This document shows, piece after piece, positions 14,212 through 29,200 of a DNA stretch of 34,222 bases (position 1 is the stretch's first letter; each line of letters starts with the position of its first letter). The stretch covers positions 1 to 34,222 of the forward strand of contig DEWM01000121.1 of assembly GCA_002363635.1 (NCBI GenBank), given 5' to 3'. Source of the stretch: Caryophanales bacterium UBA3210 (lineage in GTDB: Bacteria; Bacillota_I; Bacilli_A; RFN20; CAG-449). The position numbers were made by a program, and so were the translations under genes. Below the pieces are notes generated by a model. The model was not told the DNA's origin and ran no database searches. It saw nothing but the letters and a program-made list of their open reading frames with translations.

Positions 14212-17200
14212 TTAATCATTTACACTAAGAATACGTACGAAGACATATTTTGGTGCTAAATAATTTTCATTCATCTGGACAACTTCATTACTATGTTTTG
14301 CCTTTTCAGTTTCTGTGAAGTCAGTACATTCAACAATAATAATGTACTTACCTTGAGACATAGAGAAGTTGTTACCATCGAATTGAGCAGGATAAGCATA
14401 AGTTGTTGAATCTGTTGCAAATCCTTTGTCGTGATCTTCATCTGGTCCATATGAACCTACTGAGTTATCCCAAGTCTTACCTCTTAATACTTTAAATTCA
14501 AGATTTGAGACAGCGTTGATATAACCCATATAGATATTTGTTGGAAGAGTTCCTTCACCTTCAACAGAAGATTCATATTTACCATGACCAATTAAGTTCA
14601 TACCAACTGCATCATTTACTGACCAAGAAGGAATTTGGAATGAACCTACTAGATACCAATCATATTCACTGTTATCTTTCTTAATATCTGAAATATCTAA
14701 ACTATGCCATGAACCATGAACAACATTAGCTTCTTCACCTTTAGTACTTAATGAAGATAAAGCAAATAATGGTTCTTCAGTTGTATAGCCGTTTTGTACA
14801 CCAGTTGTTAGCGTATATGGTGTACTTGCATCAAATGATGAAGCAAAGATAATATTTGCAGTTAAATCTGAATAGATATCTGCATAGTAAGATGTATAAT
14901 CATCGCTAAATGACATACTTACAATTTGAGCATTTTCTTCACTACCTGTAGCGTAAGCTTTGACGTAGTAAGAAGGCCAATATAGCTCATTAGCGATATA
15001 TAGATATACTCTATTAAATTCAACATAGACCTTATCTAAGAACTTACCTTTTGCAGATGATTCTAGTTTATAGACGTTATTAACAGAAATATCTAAGGAA
15101 GTTGTTGAGATTTGATCTGTCATATATAGAGCAGTATCTTTAGAAAGAACTGTAACATCGCTTTCAAACATTGCGAAGTTAATGAATGTTGGAGTAACAC
15201 CTACGATTGTATCCCATGATGCTCTATATCTAGCATTAGTTGATGAAGAAGAATGAGCATGGTATTTCATTTCTTCCCATCCTCCACCATTAGCACCTTT
15301 GTAATAAACGTAATACTTATATGATTTGCCTTCTTCTTGTTTCCACATGGAGTTGACATCTAAATAAATATAAGAAGTAGTTTCTTTACTTGAATCTGGT
15401 ACCCATGATGTTGATACATAGCCTTGTGCAGGTGAAGAAAGTCTTAAGATGTAGTCTTTATTAATTGTTGCAACTACTGTCTTAACTGTTTCTTCTTTAT
15501 CGTTGACAAGTCTAGATAAAGCGATGTGATGTGCACCTTGGTAAATCTTAATGTAGATAATATCGTTTGAATCATAAGTATCAATAGTCATTAAGCGGTT
15601 TGTTTCATCATATGTATAAACCTTAGTTAATGCACCATTATCAAACCACCATAAGATATTGTTTTCTACAGTAGCTCTATATAATGATTCAACGTAAGCA
15701 TTATCTCCCCAAGTTAAGTTTGGAATGCCATTACTAATACCAAAGTGTAAGGATTTACTTAATGAGAACTTAGTAACTTCAAAGACATATGTAGGATTAT
15801 CTGCATCTACTGAAGAAGCAGTAACTACCATTCTTGATGTATCTTCAATATATTCAAAGACGTCTGGATTAGAATCATATAAATATGTTGTTGATAAAAT
15901 ACCCTTTGAGTTATAGTAATCAACCTTAAATCCTGTGTAATTAGCGTAATCAAAGACAACTGGGATTTGTGAATAAACAATTGTTGAAGGAGTATTAGAC
16001 CATTCAGCACTTGCTCTACCATCAGCAGTCTTGATTAAGTAAAGTTTCTTGTTAACATCAATTGAAGGAACTTGGAAGTTATAAACTTCTTCATCAGTTT
16101 CATGGTTAACTAAAGATAACTTAATAAATGCTGTACCTAAGAAAATATCAATCTGCATCTTTTCTGCAGTTTCATATATCTTAGAAGTAAATTCTTGAGT
16201 TGAAGCATTGTAGTAGATAACTTTTGTATCGTAAGTTACTTCACTTGTTGATGCCCAATCAGGGTTTTGATTAATTACATCAACTTTCGCAACACTTGGC
16301 TTATAAGAAGAATCGACAAATTCGATATTTCCTTCATAATCAATCTTTACTGATGTCTTATCAGAAGATAAGGCTAAATCAATAACGAATGAATTTTCGT
16401 TGCCTGTATCAAATAATCTAGATACTTCTACTTTTGTTGTACCTTCAACTAAAGTTAAATCAACTTGGATGTTGAATGGGAATGAATTAATTGCTTTTAC
16501 ATTACCTTCATCATCGTATTGAATTGCTAAGACCTTAGCACCCTGATCACCGAAATCTTTATATTCAATATAAATTCTTAATGTTTCATCAGAAACAAGT
16601 GATCTATTAATAAAGAATGCATTTGTTCCTTCATTAATATTTGGGATAGCTGAATCTTTTTGATTAATTAGAACTAATGATTTACCTTCACTTACGTATG
16701 TAGAATCAAATGGAACTTCTACTGTGTAGATATCACCTTTTGAACTATATTGAGCAATGCCAATCTTCTTAGTCTTATCGTAGAATTTAATCTTTGATGC
16801 GCCTTTAGCGTTATAAATATCTACGTGGAATAATTTTCCGTCTATATCATAATGATAGACTTTAACTTTAGAAGTATTGAATGCGCTGAAAGATGAAATT
16901 AAATCAATAGTTTGTGAGCTAGTGCCTCCAATGTCATCATTAATGAAAACACCAGTAGCTTTTTTAGTAGATGCATTAAACCAATAGATGAATTTCTTAT
17001 TAGTATAATCTTCTTCAGTGTAACTGACTTCAAGAATGTCAGAAACACCAGAATCTGTCTTAACTTGGAATTCAAATCTAACTGCATCTTTAAATACACG
17101 GAATCGGAATGAACCATCATTTTCACTGATTAAATATGTTGCTTTAGTGAATAATTCACCATTAGCATCATAATAATAAACTTCAATAGAATAATCATTG

Positions 17201-20200
17201 AATGAAGTCTTGACTAAATCTTGAGCTTCAATAGAGATGTTTTCTTTAGAGTTATCGTAACCCCAAGAAGCAGAATATGTATATGACACTTCTCCAGAAC
17301 TATCAGTCTTTTCAACCTTATATAAATATAAATCTAAAGATGATACTTCTTTAATTGTGTATTCAATTAGTTCTTTTCTATCTTCTTCGCTTCCTGAAGA
17401 TAGTTTTGCAATAATTAATGATTCAGCGCCATCATAGATTTTTACATTCTTGATAACTACTTCATTATCAACTAATGCACCAATCTCATAAGAATCAATA
17501 CCAAGTACGGTGCTACCTTTAATGTTATAAACTCTAATAACATTGCCTTGAGATAATTCATTAGATTTATCAATGACGTCAATTGTATTAACGACATTTT
17601 GAGTAATTGTGTTTATAGTTTCATATCTAGCAGTGTATTCGTCACCTTCTCCACCAGGGATAATGACAAGTTTAGCACCACTTTGAGAAAGTAATGTAGT
17701 TAAAGTATCAGTTGCAATATTGACGCCGTATCTTGCTTTATTAGCAAAATCTCCTTCAATAACTGGCATACTGATTGTAGTTTCATATCTACCAATCTTT
17801 AATGAAGAAGTACCTTCAAAGACCATGATTTCAATATTATCCATGTAATTGTTGAAAGAGCCATAGACATAGTTACCTACATAAGTTTCTAAGTTATCTG
17901 AATAATATTCAACATAACATACGACCATCTTGTCTTCACTTGAAGTATCATACTTCCACATTGCATCAATATCCATAGGGATAGTGCCTTTAACTTGTGC
18001 ACCGTATAAAGGTGAAGTTGAGAATGCTTCGATTTCTGTTCTAGCAATAGTACCTTTATAAGTAATATTTTCTAAAGTACCAGCATTAATACCTGCTGCT
18101 AAACCGAAGTAAACTTGTCCATCTTTACCACTAGAAATGATTGTAACTGTATCTGATTCGGTTGCATTAGTTACATAGACATTAGAAATAGTTCCTGCGT
18201 TATAACCGGCTATACCACCGACAACACGAGTTAAGTTATTTGAGTAATCGTGACAAATAATTTCAAGTTTTGATGTTGAGTTTTTAATAGTACCGTAGTT
18301 ACTACCAACAAATCCACCGATATATTCATTTGCCCAGAATGTAATACGAGTATCAGAAGTGACAGTAACATTATCGATAATACCGTAGTTAAGTGAAGCT
18401 ACACTACCAATATTAAACAATGTTTTTCCTGTATCACCTGCACCGTTATTACCACCAGCAGCAAGTGGATAATTAATCTTAAGTTTAATGTTCTTAACTT
18501 CAGCATTTTTACCAATGATACCAAATAAGCCATAAGCTAAATTAGTTTCACTATTCAATGTTGATGAATTGTAAGTAATGCTATTATTAGCGCCATCATA
18601 AATTCCTTTAAATTCAACACTGTTTTCATCATTTAATAAATCTTTAGAAGTAAATGGTTTATCGCTGATATTTGCAGTAATGCTTGCTCCAGTTTGTAAG
18701 AAGTAAAGATTTTCTTCTTGAGCAAGTTCAGAGTTATATACACCATTCCTAAAGTCATCATCATCTTTAATTAAAATAGGGTTTAAATCTGTTCCATCAG
18801 CCTGATATGTCTTTAAGAAAGTATATGATTCATCATTGCCGAAGATTAATGTAATCTTGAAATCAACCTTACCAAATTCTTTAGTTGTTGAATCATAAAT
18901 TTGGTCTAATTTTGTAATAGTAATACGGTTATTTGTCTTATCGTAAGATAATTCACCATTTGTAGCAGTTACTACTACATCTTTTACGACTGTATCACTT
19001 GTTGAATTTTCATCAATTTCAAATGCTAAGTCATAAACGTTCTTAGTTTGAATATACTGTAACCACGCTAAACGTTTTACTAATGGATCGTTTTGTTCTC
19101 CTCCATCACTAATGACGTAGAAGTTCATTCCACTTGCAAAGCTGTAATCAAGGTCAGCAGTTTGTTTTCTCTTTGTACCTTCTTCATGGTTAAAGATAAC
19201 TTTTTCTGCTTGGAAATCAATATTTGCAGTATATGTTTTAGTACCTTCTTTTGCCATTTCTGGAACTTCAACCATTAATGTACCTGGCCAAGTTACCATA
19301 CTTGTATTTGCCCCACTCCAATAATGTACATATGGAGTTGAGAAAGTTGAAGGGCATTCAACGTAAACTGGTACTAATGGATATTCAACTGTACATTCGA
19401 AGTAGTTTTCTCTTACGAACTTATCAAGTTTGAATTTGTATTCACCTGGATATTTTAAATATAAATCAGAAGTTCTTGATGCTAGACCAATAGTTTCATA
19501 GTTCTTCCAAGAGTTACCTTTTTCTCCGTCTCTACCTGAAGAGTTAATACCGATAGGTTCTGGCATTTGACCTGGCCAATAGAAATAGATTTCAACTTTT
19601 TCACCGCCTTGAGCGACATATGAAGATAAGTATTGATCATCAATTTCACTTGTTGCGACGAATGATTGGTTCTTATAGAACTGAGATGAAACAATTTGTT
19701 TACCGTTAACATATAAGAAGACTTGTGAGTATTCTTTATTAGCGCTATCGTAAGCGACAGTAACTTTTGCAGATGATAAGTCTAAATAGAATGAATATTC
19801 ACCACTATCTTTGACTTCAAATTCATAGTTATCTGGAATATCTGAGTTAGACCAGAGTAAGTAGTTGTTACCATTTGAAGATTGAATTCTAACTTGATCG
19901 CCTTCTTTTAATGTGAAGTCTTGAATGTAGAATGTGTTTTGATTATTAGTTGTTAAATAACCTTCAATGCGGTCATTAACCATTAAGTAGAAATAACCAT
20001 TAACACCTAAATCTTCATTATTATAATAAGTTTTATTCTTATCATAGATGACCATTACTGCTTCTAAGCTTTCAGGTTGTGCCAAGTTGAAGTCGGTTGA
20101 ATTCTTATTGAATACAGCCTTGACGTAATAAGAACCTGGTGCACCTGGTAAGTTATTAAGTAATGTACCATCTTGAGCGTAATATTCATAATCAACAGTA

Positions 20201-23200
20201 ACATCTTTTGGTAAAGCACCTTCGATTGCTAAAGATTTTTCACTGCCATCGTATTCAAAATATTTAGATTCAAATTTTACTCCGCTCATATCGAATTCCT
20301 TAGGGAAGACGACAAGGACTAAAACTTTCATATCTTCATATAATTGATATTCTTCACCATTTTCATTTGTTAATGTTTCAACAACTGGTGAAAGTAAAGC
20401 GAAATATCTACCTGCGTTAGTCGCGTTACCTACAGGAATAGTATAACCATCCATATATTTGAAATATCCACCATTACCATCAGGTAAATAGATATCGTCA
20501 GATGTGTTATATAAAGTGTAGTTAGCAAGGTCATGCTGAGTATATGAGAATGAAGATAAAGCTTGTTGAGATTTATCTAGACCATCATAGTAAGATGCAT
20601 AATATGCAAGTGATGTTAATGTATATTGAATTTCACTCTTTTCATTCCACTTCTCATTTTCTTGTTGATCGCCTTCAATACCTTTAAAGATGACACAGTT
20701 TAAAACATCATTTGTGTTATCTTGACGAGTTTCGTTTAAATGAATCTTGTCAGTATTGTAGACAATGTATGAGAAGGAATCGTCACTTCCGTTAATATAT
20801 TCTTTCCACTTAATGTTATTAATATCTTCTTTCTTAATAAATGCATGGTAGACATATAAGTATTCAGATTTTGGAATTGTGACTGTGTAAGCTTGTGATG
20901 TTGTTGTATATGGACCATCAGTTGAGTTTTCACTTGCATCAGTTCCTCCATCATCGTCATTGACAATGTAATAATTTGTTTCGTCTTTATTTGTAAAGAT
21001 AGAAATATAGACGTAATCTCCACCGATATTGCTTGGTTTATATTTTTCAAGTGGAGAATTATCCATTAAGACGTTGTAGAAAGAAATGAATGTTGTAAGT
21101 GTTGGTTCAAAATAGCCATATAAAGTAACGTTACCATCTAAGTAAGAAATAGATGTAACCTCTGTCTTTAATGTTTCATCTTCGTACCAACCAATAAATG
21201 TATAGTTATCTAAAGTTGGTTTCTTTAAAGTAATTGTACCTGATGAAATAGTAAATGATGTTGGGTTAGGATTATCAATTAAAGCTTGTAAGCTATCGTT
21301 AACTGAATAATCGTAAGTTACTGTGTATCTATCTGCTTCCCAAGTTGCAATGTAGTTACGTGAACCAGTTGAACCGTGAGCGATAGTAATTGTCTTACTT
21401 AATGAAATGTTAGTACCTGTCCAACCTGCAAACTTATAACCTTCTTTAGTTGGGTTAACAAGGGTGAATGATTCATCTTTAATTGTAAATGAATCTTTAT
21501 TAGGGGTTGCAACTGTACCACCATTTAAGTTGTAAGAAATTGTATAAACATCTAATTGATATGAAGCAACGATTGCAACATTACTACTTGGCATTTCAAA
21601 TGAATATGTGACTGAAGATGTTGATTCGTGCTTTGTTAATTGATCTTTAATGCTATCTCCAGTTGTTTCATTATTAATTGAGAAACCTCTGAATGTATAG
21701 CCTGGTAAAGCTGTATTAATACTAAATCTAGCTTTTTCGCCTGCATTAAACATTGTAGTTTCAACTGATAAGATGTTTGCGTCTTCATCAACTGAAGTAA
21801 TCTTTAATGTGTAGACATCGATAAATTTTGCGGAGAAAACGATATTTGAATTATTAATATCTTTTGTCCACTTAACAAGTGACTTACCTGTTGAATCAGT
21901 CATCTTTTCATTGTTATAGTACCATCCAACAAATGAATAACCTGATTTAATGTTTTGTGGTACTGGAACTGAATATAATTCATTGTATTTTAAAGTGATA
22001 GTTGTTTGATCTAAATCAAATCTATCTAATGAATTATCATTATATAAATCAGATAATTGAACTTCATATTCTTTAGGATCAACAGTAACGACAATATAGA
22101 CATCTTCTTTTAATGAAGCGCTGATAGTATAAACGTTATTTGAAACACTTAAATATGAAGATAAGTCTTCTTGTTCTTTATTAATTAATTTTACGTTAAC
22201 ACTAGAAGCATTATAACCTGTATTAACTTGAATCTTAAATGAAGCTGTAGTGTCAATTTCTCTCTTGATATCACTTAGTTTAGTTCCATCTTCATCTGTA
22301 ATAACGTAACCTTGTCCAATTGACATAAATACATCGTAAGTAGCAGGACCAAAGACTGGATATAAGACCATTGTTCCTTCTTCTTGATGTAAAACAATTG
22401 CCGCTCCATCAATGTAATCAACAGTTCTATCTAATACTGAGAAAGTTGTTGACCATCCTTTAAATTCCATTCCTTCTGGAGCGTGGTTACCTAGTTCTTC
22501 ATAAGAAATTAATGTTGTTGCTTCTTCAAACTGTACATACTGGATGTGTTTACCGAAGTAACCATAATTATATAAAGCACTAGTATCGCCTGATGAATGA
22601 ACAAGTTCATATGATTGTTTATATGTTTCTTCATCAACAATCTTACGTGAAATATCATTTAATCTATATGAAACGTAAGACTTGCTAGAATCATATTCAG
22701 TTGCTCTTTCATTTGAAATATTGTAATAGACATCATCTAAAACAATATTCGCACGATAAATACTTTCACCGTTATTATCAGTTGTGTAGTAATCGAGTGA
22801 AGAATCATAAGAATCAGATGAAGTATAAGTATTAACGATTTCAAAATATCTATCTGTATTAAACTTACCTTCTGTTAAGTCATTAGCTTTTGAAAGTAGT
22901 GAGTCAACTGCATAATAGATATGACCTTTCTTATAGCCTTCATTTGTGACATCTTCTAATGTGTAATAGCCATTGAGCTTTTCGTTAGCTTTTAAGTCCA
23001 CTACATCATATGTTTTAACTAGACCATTTTCTAAAGAAGATGAAACAACATATTCTTTTCCAGGAATATATCCATCTATCGAACCATTATATGTTTCATC
23101 AACATAATAAAGTCCGCTAGTAAATGCTTGAGTATCCTTAAATGGATTTTCTGATAAAATATATGATTCATCAACTTTTTCAAAATATGACATACTTGAG

Positions 23201-26200
23201 TCGTATTTTGAACCCGATTCGATATTTGTAAAATCATAATAATAAGATTCTGCAAATTCGACGTTATCAACTTTTACATATACACCACTTTCTTGGTTAT
23301 ATGTGTAATAAGTCTTAGTAGGATCATAATATGTTCCTGCACTTGTGAAAGCATAATATGTCTTATCAAAATTAACAATATCCTGTTTTACATAATTATT
23401 ATCAACTAATGAGTAATATGTGTTCTTAGTAGAATATACATTACCTTCTTCATTATTAAATTCATAATAATAATCTCTAGAATAACTAATCTGTGATTCA
23501 GTTAATGTTGAATAATAATTTGTTGTACTTTGTTCTAGATATTTCTTAGATTCGTCATAAGTACTATTAGATGCAAATGGAGTAACTTGATAATAAGTAG
23601 TATCTAAATCAATAGGTTCTCCATTATATATAGGAGTTAAATTTTCTGCACCTTCATCTTGTCTATAAAGCTGTTCAGTAGCATTTAATAATTGTTGATA
23701 TGTAGTATATTCAGTAAATTTTGAGCCTTTGCTTTCATAATAATATGTCTTAGTAAAGTTAACTGAATCTACTTTTGTATAAGTATTTCCCTCTTTAATA
23801 TAATAAAGTTTACTTGAATCATACTTTTCATTTTCAACTACAGCATAGCCGTTAACAGCTTGAGGATTAATATCGTTGTAATAGTCATATGCAAACTGGT
23901 ACATCTTAACTTTGAATGTGACGTTATCGCCATTAGATGAAGTGATAGTAGTTGCGTTAACTCCTCCCCACCATGATGAATAGCCATAACCATATTCATA
24001 ACGTGTATCAAAGTTAGATGCATCTCTATTATAAGAAGTTGAAGTATCACACTTTGTCCAGTTCCATGAGCCTTTTTCTCTATAATATAAATCGTAGACT
24101 CTTGCTCCAGAAGATGTTTGAACTGTAACAGTAGCTTCATCGAAATAATATGAATAATCATAATATCTAGATGCTCTATCAGCAGAATTGAAGAATGCTA
24201 CTAATTCATTATATGTTAATGATGTAGTAATCATCTTTTGTTCAGAATATTCTGTACCTGGCTTAGTTGTATATTCGTATCCCTTATAATAATTTTGACC
24301 ATCTGAAGTAGTACCAACAATAGGTTCATTTGAAGAAATTAAAGTATTACCTTCATCAGAATAAATTGCTTTAGTTGCTGTATCAGAATTATTAACAATA
24401 TCATCATATTGTTTTGAATTTGTAATTTCTCCATACTGTGTTGGAGTATATGAGTAGTAAGTAGAATCTTTAAGCTTTAATGTATTAGTTGAAATATAAG
24501 AATTATTATTACCTAAAATGTAATAAACAGCTTTAGGTTCTTCTCCTAAATTAATGCTTGTAATAGGACTATCTAAATAATAATATCCATCCTTAACAAC
24601 TAAATCAGCTTTGTTAATAGCTTTAAAGCTATTATTGTCCTCGTAATAATAAATACTAGCAGTGTCTTTTTCACCAACATAAGAAATCTTCTTATCGCTA
24701 TTTAATGTGTAATTATTACCAACGTGTACGTTAGCGTTTTGATAAACACCTGAATTAGCACTAGTTTCTTCATAATATTTCTTATTTACATTAAATGTAG
24801 AAGAATTATTAACTTCATTACCATCAAGAATATAATATGTATTCTCTTTTAAACGTAAAGAAGATGATGAAATAGGATCATATGTATTAGTTTCAGTATT
24901 GAAATAATAATATGAAGCATCTTTCTTGTAATGAGAAGATGATGAAGTTCTACTTGCAGTAGATAAGTCATCTTTTAATTCAAGGTTTTCATATAAAACA
25001 TATTGAGAAGCATCTCTATCAAAGGTGTAATATGTCTTACCTTCAATGAAAGTATTTGTTGATGTCATTACGTAATAAGTTACGTTATCATCAAAAATCT
25101 TTGGTTGAGGATTTGCTTCTATATATTCTCCATAACTATCAAGGACATAGTATTTAGTAGTTACACTGTAAGTAGATGCATCAGCAGGCTTATATTCATA
25201 ATACTGAACTCCATCTTTAAATCCATTAATAACTACTTCAGAGAATTTGTAGTAATAATAATCTGTATTTGGTTTATATTCTGTTGCTTCCCTAATTGTG
25301 TAATATGTCTTTCCATCTTCAAAAGCTTTGACACGAGTTTGATCATAGATATTTCTTTCATTTCTAACATAATAAATTTCATTAGGTGAGAAAGAAGTTG
25401 CTTCAGTAATTTCAAAATATTGTGTGCCATCTTCAAAATGATCAATTGCACCAGTATCTACGAATACTTCTGCAGCATAATAATCTTCACTAGGATCATA
25501 TACATCGTCTTGATAATAATAGACTGTAACATATCCTGCAGGAACTGTAGTAAATGTTAAGTAAGTGAAGACGAAATATCTATCGTCAGTTCTTCTTCTA
25601 GTATCGACAGAATAATTAACTCTAAAGACACCTGAAGGAAGTAAAGAAGTAGATTTAATCTTTAAATCATAATAGACTGTGTCAGCATTGAATGTTTCAA
25701 GATAAACAGCCTTATAATCGCCATTTTCAAAGACATAATAATGATATTTATGGTCTTCTTGGATGACGTTACCATCCATATTAGTAACCTTAACATATTT
25801 ACCATTTGCTAAAGTCATTTCAGTAGTACTATTCCATGCTGTATCAAAGGATGGTTTAGTAGTACCAGACTTCATTCTATAAAGAATATAGTATTTATAT
25901 GTTAATTGAGAGTCAGTTAATTTAACTTCGTAATGGTTTTGAACTGCGTTCATTGAAACAAATTCACCATCTTCAAATAATGTCGAATCAAGTAAATTTG
26001 AACCACTAACTTGAGTATTAGTTAAATAGATAGCAAATTCTGGGTTATCGTTTGTATAATTTTTGAAATTGCTATAGTCATAAATAATAGTATCAGTATT
26101 GGCAACTGCCTTATTAACATCAACTACTTGATAATCATATAATGTGATGCTATCAACTTTTGAAGCAATATTACCGTTATTATCTTTAACATAAATTGGA

Positions 26201-29200
26201 TTTTCTTTTAAATCAATTTCTGTTGAGACACTAGCAGTGCCGTTTAATGTATATTCAATGTATAAACCATTGTATGCATTATCGAAGTTTTCATATTCTT
26301 TATCTCCAATAACTAAATGGTATTTTGTATCACCCTGGATTCTTTCTGCCATAACGTTAACTAAGTCTTCAGAAGAAGATGTCTTATAGATAGGTTCTTG
26401 ACAGTAATATAAATAATATGAACCTGGGTAAACAATTACTGTTTCTGCAACTTTAATAAAGTTTTTATCAAAAATACTTACTTTTTGATTAAACTTATTA
26501 GTTGTAATTAATGCAGAATAAACAGAAACTTGAGATTCTTGAGCTTCAATAGAATTTCTAGTCCAAGCAAGAGGAGAATAAGATAACATCATTCTTTCGC
26601 CGACTCCCATGTAGTAGACGTTATTTTGTTGAGTGATGTTAATTGGATAAGCTTCTCCGTCAATGATGTCTTCTGTTTCTACACCGGTATTTTGGATGTA
26701 TGCCCCGTTAAAGATTGCACCTGGTGAGAAAACAATTTTTGTTGCTTTTCTACCTGAAATCTTAACGTATTCATCAGTCCATTTTGTGAAGAATGTATCA
26801 TTAAACATTGGGTTTGATACGCTTTGAGTCATACCACCATTTGCGGCAAATGAAATACGATAAACACCTGCAGTATCTACATCAACTGTATAAACCTTTT
26901 TAACTTGGTTTATACCTGGTAAGTAGAACTTAAGTGTATAACCATCTTCAAGGTACATATCATAATGATAAGTATTAGCGTTCTTACCTTTAACCATTGC
27001 ATTAGAAGATAAGATGTTGTTACCTTTATAAACTTCAACAGTTGCAACGTTATAACTTAAATCATTACTAATAATATAAGACTGAGTAGTATACATTCTT
27101 AAGTTAACTTCTCTAGTATTTGAAGTAACTTTAGTAGTAACTGTATATAATCCAGTAGCGTTGACAATTAATGATGTTGAGTCATTAATGTCATAACTAA
27201 ATGTTTTATCTGTAGTTTGGATTGTATAAGGTGTTCCATCATATCTATATAATCTAACACCATTTCCTGCGATTAAATTAATACCATCTGCATAGAAAGT
27301 ATCATTCTCTTCATCAAATAATAAACCATAAGCATTATTTGACCAGTTTAATGATGTTCTTACGTAATATAAGAAAGGTGTAGATGCGTTATAAATATAA
27401 GAATTATATTCATTATATGTTGACGCAATAGAAACTGAAATTCCTCCATTAAATGAAACATTGTAGTTATTAACATTATTAATAATACGTGTATCTGTTT
27501 GTTTAACATCATTTCCACTTCCTAATATGATTCTAATCATATTAAAGACTAATGGATTAGGGTTAATAAAGGAAAGAGTTCTACCTGATTTTAATGTAGT
27601 AGGAGATTCAAACTGAATCTGTTGATTTGATTCGTTGAATAAAATAATTCTGTAGCCTTTAGATAAATCAATTGTTGAATCAATTGTTAAATAAGTACTT
27701 GATATACGTGGAGTATATTCTAGGACCTTATTTTCTCCGCCGACAATTGAATAACCATCATATAAGTTACTAATTGTAATTACATCTGAACAATAAATTA
27801 CATAATCAGATGATTTAGCGTTTGTATATGTAGGAGATGTATTGCTTAAAACAACAATTTGGAACTGATCATAAGCTTTTTCAAGTGTTAGCTTATAAAC
27901 ATTTCTAGAAGTTGATGCTTCTTCAAAAGGAATATATTCAGAAGCTGAAGCATCAGATGTTGATGTGAAATAACCAATAAATCTGTAGTCAGTCTTACTC
28001 ATTTCACTGACATCAAGATATAAAGTTCTGCTGACGTTAGTTGCAACCTGTCCATTGACTGAAGAAGAAGTAAAGAACATACTTCCAGATTGAGCAACAT
28101 CAGTTGTAATCTCAAAATCAATATCAATTGTTCTATTGAAATCAGTATTATCTGTTGTTGAGAAATAGACTTTTGTTGGGATGTTATCCGCATATCTATA
28201 TTCATAATTATAGACATACCAGTTCTTGGAGCCATCAACTGACTTAGCAGTTAAGCTCATCTTTGCCCCATTACCATTTTCATCAAAAGCAAAGGCACCA
28301 GTTTGTTCATTCCAACCATGAATATAAACGTTTTTCCAGTTTACATCATTTTGGAAATAAATCTTAATTGAAGATTTACCTTCATTTGATTCTTTAATAC
28401 CTAAATAGTAATTGTAATATGTAGTACCGTTAGAAGGAGTTTTCGCGTATCTAACTGCTAAATCATAATAACCTGAAGTACTAATAGTTACTTTGCTACC
28501 TAATGTTTCACCTTTTCTTAAAGGATCAATAGTTAATAATGATGAGTTGAAATCATAAACATCATCATAACCTTCAACATTAGAGAATGTACCTTTATCA
28601 AAAGCGAAATAGTCAGTACCATTAGAAACTGAGAAGCTTTCGCCTGCTTTTAAATATACGCCTTTAATTGTGTAGTAATGCCATGAAGAAGCATCGTTAT
28701 CTCCTCCATTACCTCCATCATAGTTAATCGCGTATTCATCATTGATTCTCCAGTTATTTAAATCGCCAACTAAGTAATATTCATAGTTATTAGATTCACT
28801 AACTGTACTATTCTTTAATGTCGCATAAGATTCATTTGAAACAGGAACTGAAGTTTCTTCTCTGTTAAAATATGTGTTTCCTCTTTCAGTGAAGAAGCTA
28901 CGTAATACTTCATATTCAGTACCTTTAGCAAAATGGAATGAACCATCGTTATTAACGATGAATACTCCAACTACCTCAGGGTTAGAACCTGTTGATTTAA
29001 TATAGAAATATGATGTGTTATCACCAGAGTTAAGGATTGTACCTTGGAATGTTTGATATTTATTTTCTAAGGATGCTTCTGGATCATAAGCAAGTTCACC
29101 GATTTTTGAATCAGTTTCATCATAAATTTCATATGTGACTTGTGAATAAGCATTTGTTTTATTTGGTGTAAAGATTGCAAATGCTGATTGTCCATCAAAT

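Noticed and set aside
14212..14300. Sortase anchor at the C terminus of the giant protein
   Set aside because: No LPxTG-like motif, hydrophobic stretch or basic tail; the chain ends in RILSVND.
22590..25530. CRISPR-like or DNA-level tandem array in the Tyr-rich region
   Set aside because: The repetition is in protein pattern; unit lengths and DNA sequences vary and there are no constant repeats with spacers.
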